From assembly GCA_005884705.1 (NCBI GenBank), contig VBAF01000025.1:1-7285 (forward strand): 7,285 nt of DNA, read 5' to 3'. Shown here piece after piece: positions 5,644 to 7,285 of this stretch (its first letter is position 1; each line of letters begins with the position of its first letter). The notes below the pieces were generated by a model, which worked only from the letters and a program-made list of their open reading frames with translations, searched no databases and had not been told where the DNA came from. Made by a program: the position numbers and the translations under genes. The DNA comes from Alphaproteobacteria bacterium (GTDB lineage: Bacteria; Pseudomonadota; Alphaproteobacteria; Reyranellales; Reyranellaceae).

Positions 5644-6421
5644 GGGCCGCCTCCTCGGCGCCAGCCTTGCCGAGATAGGCGGCGAGCACCCGCGGATCGC
5701 TGCGGATCAGGCTGGGCGGCCCGTCGGCGATCTTGGCGCCCTGGTCGAGCACGATGACACGGCGGCAGAGCGACATGATGAAGTCGACGTTGTGCTCGAC
5801 GATCACCAACGTGGCGCCTTCCTCGTTGAGCTTGCGGATCACCGCCTCGATCCGCCTGACCATCGTCGGGTTGACCCCGGCCACCGGCTCGTCGAGCACC
5901 ACCAGCCTGGGCCGCGACATGATGCTGGCGGCGATGGCGAGCAGCTTGCGCTGGCCGTAGGACAGGATCGCGGCGGGCGCGTCGGCATAGTCGGCGAGGC
6001 CCACCGTCGCCAGCAGATCGCGGGCGCGCGCTTCGGCGGCCGCCTCCGCCGCGCGGACCTTGGCGCCGTGCAGCAGGGACGGCAGCCAGCCGATCCCGTC
6101 ATTCTCCTGCGCCGCGACCTGGAGGTTCTCGAGCAAGGTCAGCTCGTCATAGGCGCGCACGGTCTGGAAGCTGCGGGTCAGGCCGGCGCGGGCGATGCGA
6201 TGGGGCGCCAGCGCGGTGAGGTCGACCCCGGCCAGCGACCAGCGCCCGCCGTCGGCGGGCTGGAAACCCGAGATGCAGTCGATGCTGGTGCTCTTGCCCG
6301 AGCCGTTGGGTCCGATCAGGCCGACGATGGCGCCCGCCTCGACGTCGAACGAGACGTCGTCGACGGCAGTCAGGCCGAAATACCGCTTGGTGAGGTTGCG
6401 GACCTGCAGCAGCGCGGTCAT
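5636..6421 (-). CDS. livG: LIV-type (HAAT) ABC transporter ATP-binding protein LivG
   Basis: This is the second ATPase of the importer, expected to pair with LivF beneath the LivH/LivM permeases. The 261-residue protein carries Walker A GPNGSGKST at 37-45, Q-loop Gln86 (RSFQTVRAYDELTLLENL), the LivG-style signature LSYGQRK at 153-159, Walker B LVVLDEP at 173-179 with AGVNP after it, H-loop His210 (VEHNVDFIM) and the ending AAYLG. As in other LivG proteins, there is a longer insert between Q-loop and signature (about 105-150) than in LivF. The ATG at 6421-6419 overlaps the livM stop as ATGA, which supports this start over the in-frame opening further upstream. The C-terminal tail, KAGAEEAAHG, is short and not conserved. 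Confidence 0.94.
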   Translation of the reverse strand: MTALLQVRNLTKRYFGLTAVDDVSFDVEAGAIVGLIGPNGSGKSTSIDCISGFQPADGGRWSLAGVDLTALAPHRIARAGLTRSFQTVRAYDELTLLENLQVAAQENDGIGWLPSLLHGAKVRAAEAAAEARARDLLATVGLADYADAPAAILSYGQRKLLAIAASIMSRPRLVVLDEPVAGVNPTMVRRIEAVIRKLNEEGATLVIVEHNVDFIMSLCRRVIVLDQGAKIADGPPSLIRSDPRVLAAYLGKAGAEEAAHG

Positions 6422-7285
6422 GGCGCGGCCTTGGGCTGCTGCGGCTGGGGCTGCGATTGGGCCTGCGGGCGACGCCAGCGGGCGAGCCGGCGGCGATAGA
6501 GCCAGCCGCCGATGCCGCCCGGGAAGACCAGCATCGCCGCGATCAGGGCGACGCCATAGAGCACCATGCGGAGGTCGGTGGTGAAGCGCAGCACGTCGGG
6601 CAGGGCTGCCATCACCGCGCTGCTCGCCAGCACGCCCCAGAAGCTGCCGGGCCCGCCGATCACCACCGAGATCAGCATGGTCTCGGTGTAGTAGAAGTCG
6701 AAGATCGAGGGATCGATGATCGTGAGATAGAACACGAACAGGCCGCCGACGATGCCCGACAGCGCCGCCGACAGCGACAGCGCGAGCAGGCGATAGGACA
6801 GCGGATCGACGCCCTGCGACTGGGCCAGCGGCTCGTTGAGCTTGATCGCCCGCATGGCCCGGCCGAGCCGCGAGGTCACGACGACATAGATCAGGCCGTG
6901 GGCGATCACGGCGAAGCCCATCAGCAGGTAGTAGTAGTCGGCCGGATCGACGATGCGCCAGCGCAGCCCCGGCAGGGTCAGGGTGGGCGGCGGCAGGCCC
7001 GGAATGCCCATCGAGCCGCGGGTCAGGTCCGGCCAGTCGCGTGCGACGATCGCGCAGAGCAGGGCGAAGCTGAGGCTGACGATCGCGAAGGCGTGACGCG
7101 ACAGGCGGAGCGAGGAATAGCCGACGAGCAGCGCCACCGTGACGCTCAGCACCGCGCCTGCCGCGACGGCGGCCCACAACGACCAGCCGAGATCGACCAC
7201 CAGCAGGACCGCCGCATAGGCGCCGATGCCGAAGAAGCCGACCTGGGCGAACGACAGCAGGCCGGTGTAGCCCCAGACCAGGTTG
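6418..7285 (-). CDS. livM: LIV-type (HAAT) ABC transporter permease LivM, C-terminal part (5' end outside window)
   Basis: This is one of the two membrane subunits of the importer. The frame is open to the right edge, giving 288 visible residues; probably a few tens of N-terminal residues are missing. The first visible residues, NLVWGYTGLLSFAQVGFFGI, are a LivM/LivH hallmark. In partial numbering, further hallmarks are LTRGSMGIPG at 87-96, the ATPase-contacting loop GRAMRAIKLNEPLAQSQGVD at 141-160, and VVIGGPGSFWGVLAS at 207-221. Hydrophobic segments lie at about 8-28, 33-55, 65-82, 118-137, 165-190, 202-230 and 238-257. The protein ends in a basic stretch followed by a Pro/Gln-rich tail (about 273-285) that is not part of the fold. 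It shares ATGA with livG. A livH permease and a periplasmic binding protein are expected beyond the right edge. Confidence 0.93.
   Translation of the reverse strand, partial: NLVWGYTGLLSFAQVGFFGIGAYAAVLLVVDLGWSLWAAVAAGAVLSVTVALLVGYSSLRLSRHAFAIVSLSFALLCAIVARDWPDLTRGSMGIPGLPPPTLTLPGLRWRIVDPADYYYLLMGFAVIAHGLIYVVVTSRLGRAMRAIKLNEPLAQSQGVDPLSYRLLALSLSAALSGIVGGLFVFYLTIIDPSIFDFYYTETMLISVVIGGPGSFWGVLASSAVMAALPDVLRFTTDLRMVLYGVALIAAMLVFPGGIGGWLYRRRLARWRRPQAQSQPQPQQPKAAP

Overview
This is a gene-dense, GC-rich window with no rRNA, tRNA, CRISPR array or transposase gene. High GC, Alphaproteobacteria-like protein sequences (the methylthioadenosine phosphorylase and a LIV-type ABC cassette) and short intergenic gaps suggest an alphaproteobacterium, perhaps Rhodospirillales- or Rhizobiales-like. 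That placement is inferred from sequence style; no database search was possible.

Layout. (1) Positions 1-406, plus strand: the C-terminal part of a methylthioadenosine/S-adenosylhomocysteine nucleosidase. (2) Positions 407-675: a 269-bp gap between convergent genes, holding a cluster of AAAACGG/CCGTTTT repeats that can fold, a likely intrinsic terminator, and a 16-bp inverted repeat. (3) Positions 676-1551, minus strand: S-methyl-5'-thioadenosine phosphorylase. (4) Positions 1552-1609: a 58-bp divergent promoter region. (5) Positions 1610-4772, plus strand: a two-gene unit made of a short-chain dehydrogenase/reductase (SDR) and, 4 bp later, an unfamiliar 770-residue protein. The latter has an amidotransferase-like N-terminal part, a central barrel with polysaccharide-deacetylase (NodB/CE4)-like motifs, and a beta-rich C-terminal part. 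(6) Positions 4775-4924: a 150-bp nested palindrome that fills the gap between two convergent stop codons almost exactly. (7) Positions 4927-7285, minus strand: livF, livG and the 3' part of livM, overlapping end to end, from a branched-chain-amino-acid-type (HAAT) ABC importer whose other genes lie beyond the right edge.

How the genes relate. The two enzymes at the left both act on methylthioadenosine. One hydrolyses it (and SAH); the other phosphorolyses it to adenine and methylthioribose-1-phosphate for methionine salvage. The SDR and the 770-residue protein look co-transcribed and translationally coupled, so they probably share a pathway, but its substrate cannot be read from sequence. 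The liv genes are a separate transcription unit. The most novel items are the 770-residue protein, with a CxC/CxxC cysteine set around its HSGGH motif; the SDR with an apparently missing catalytic Asn; and the nested palindrome at 4775-4924.
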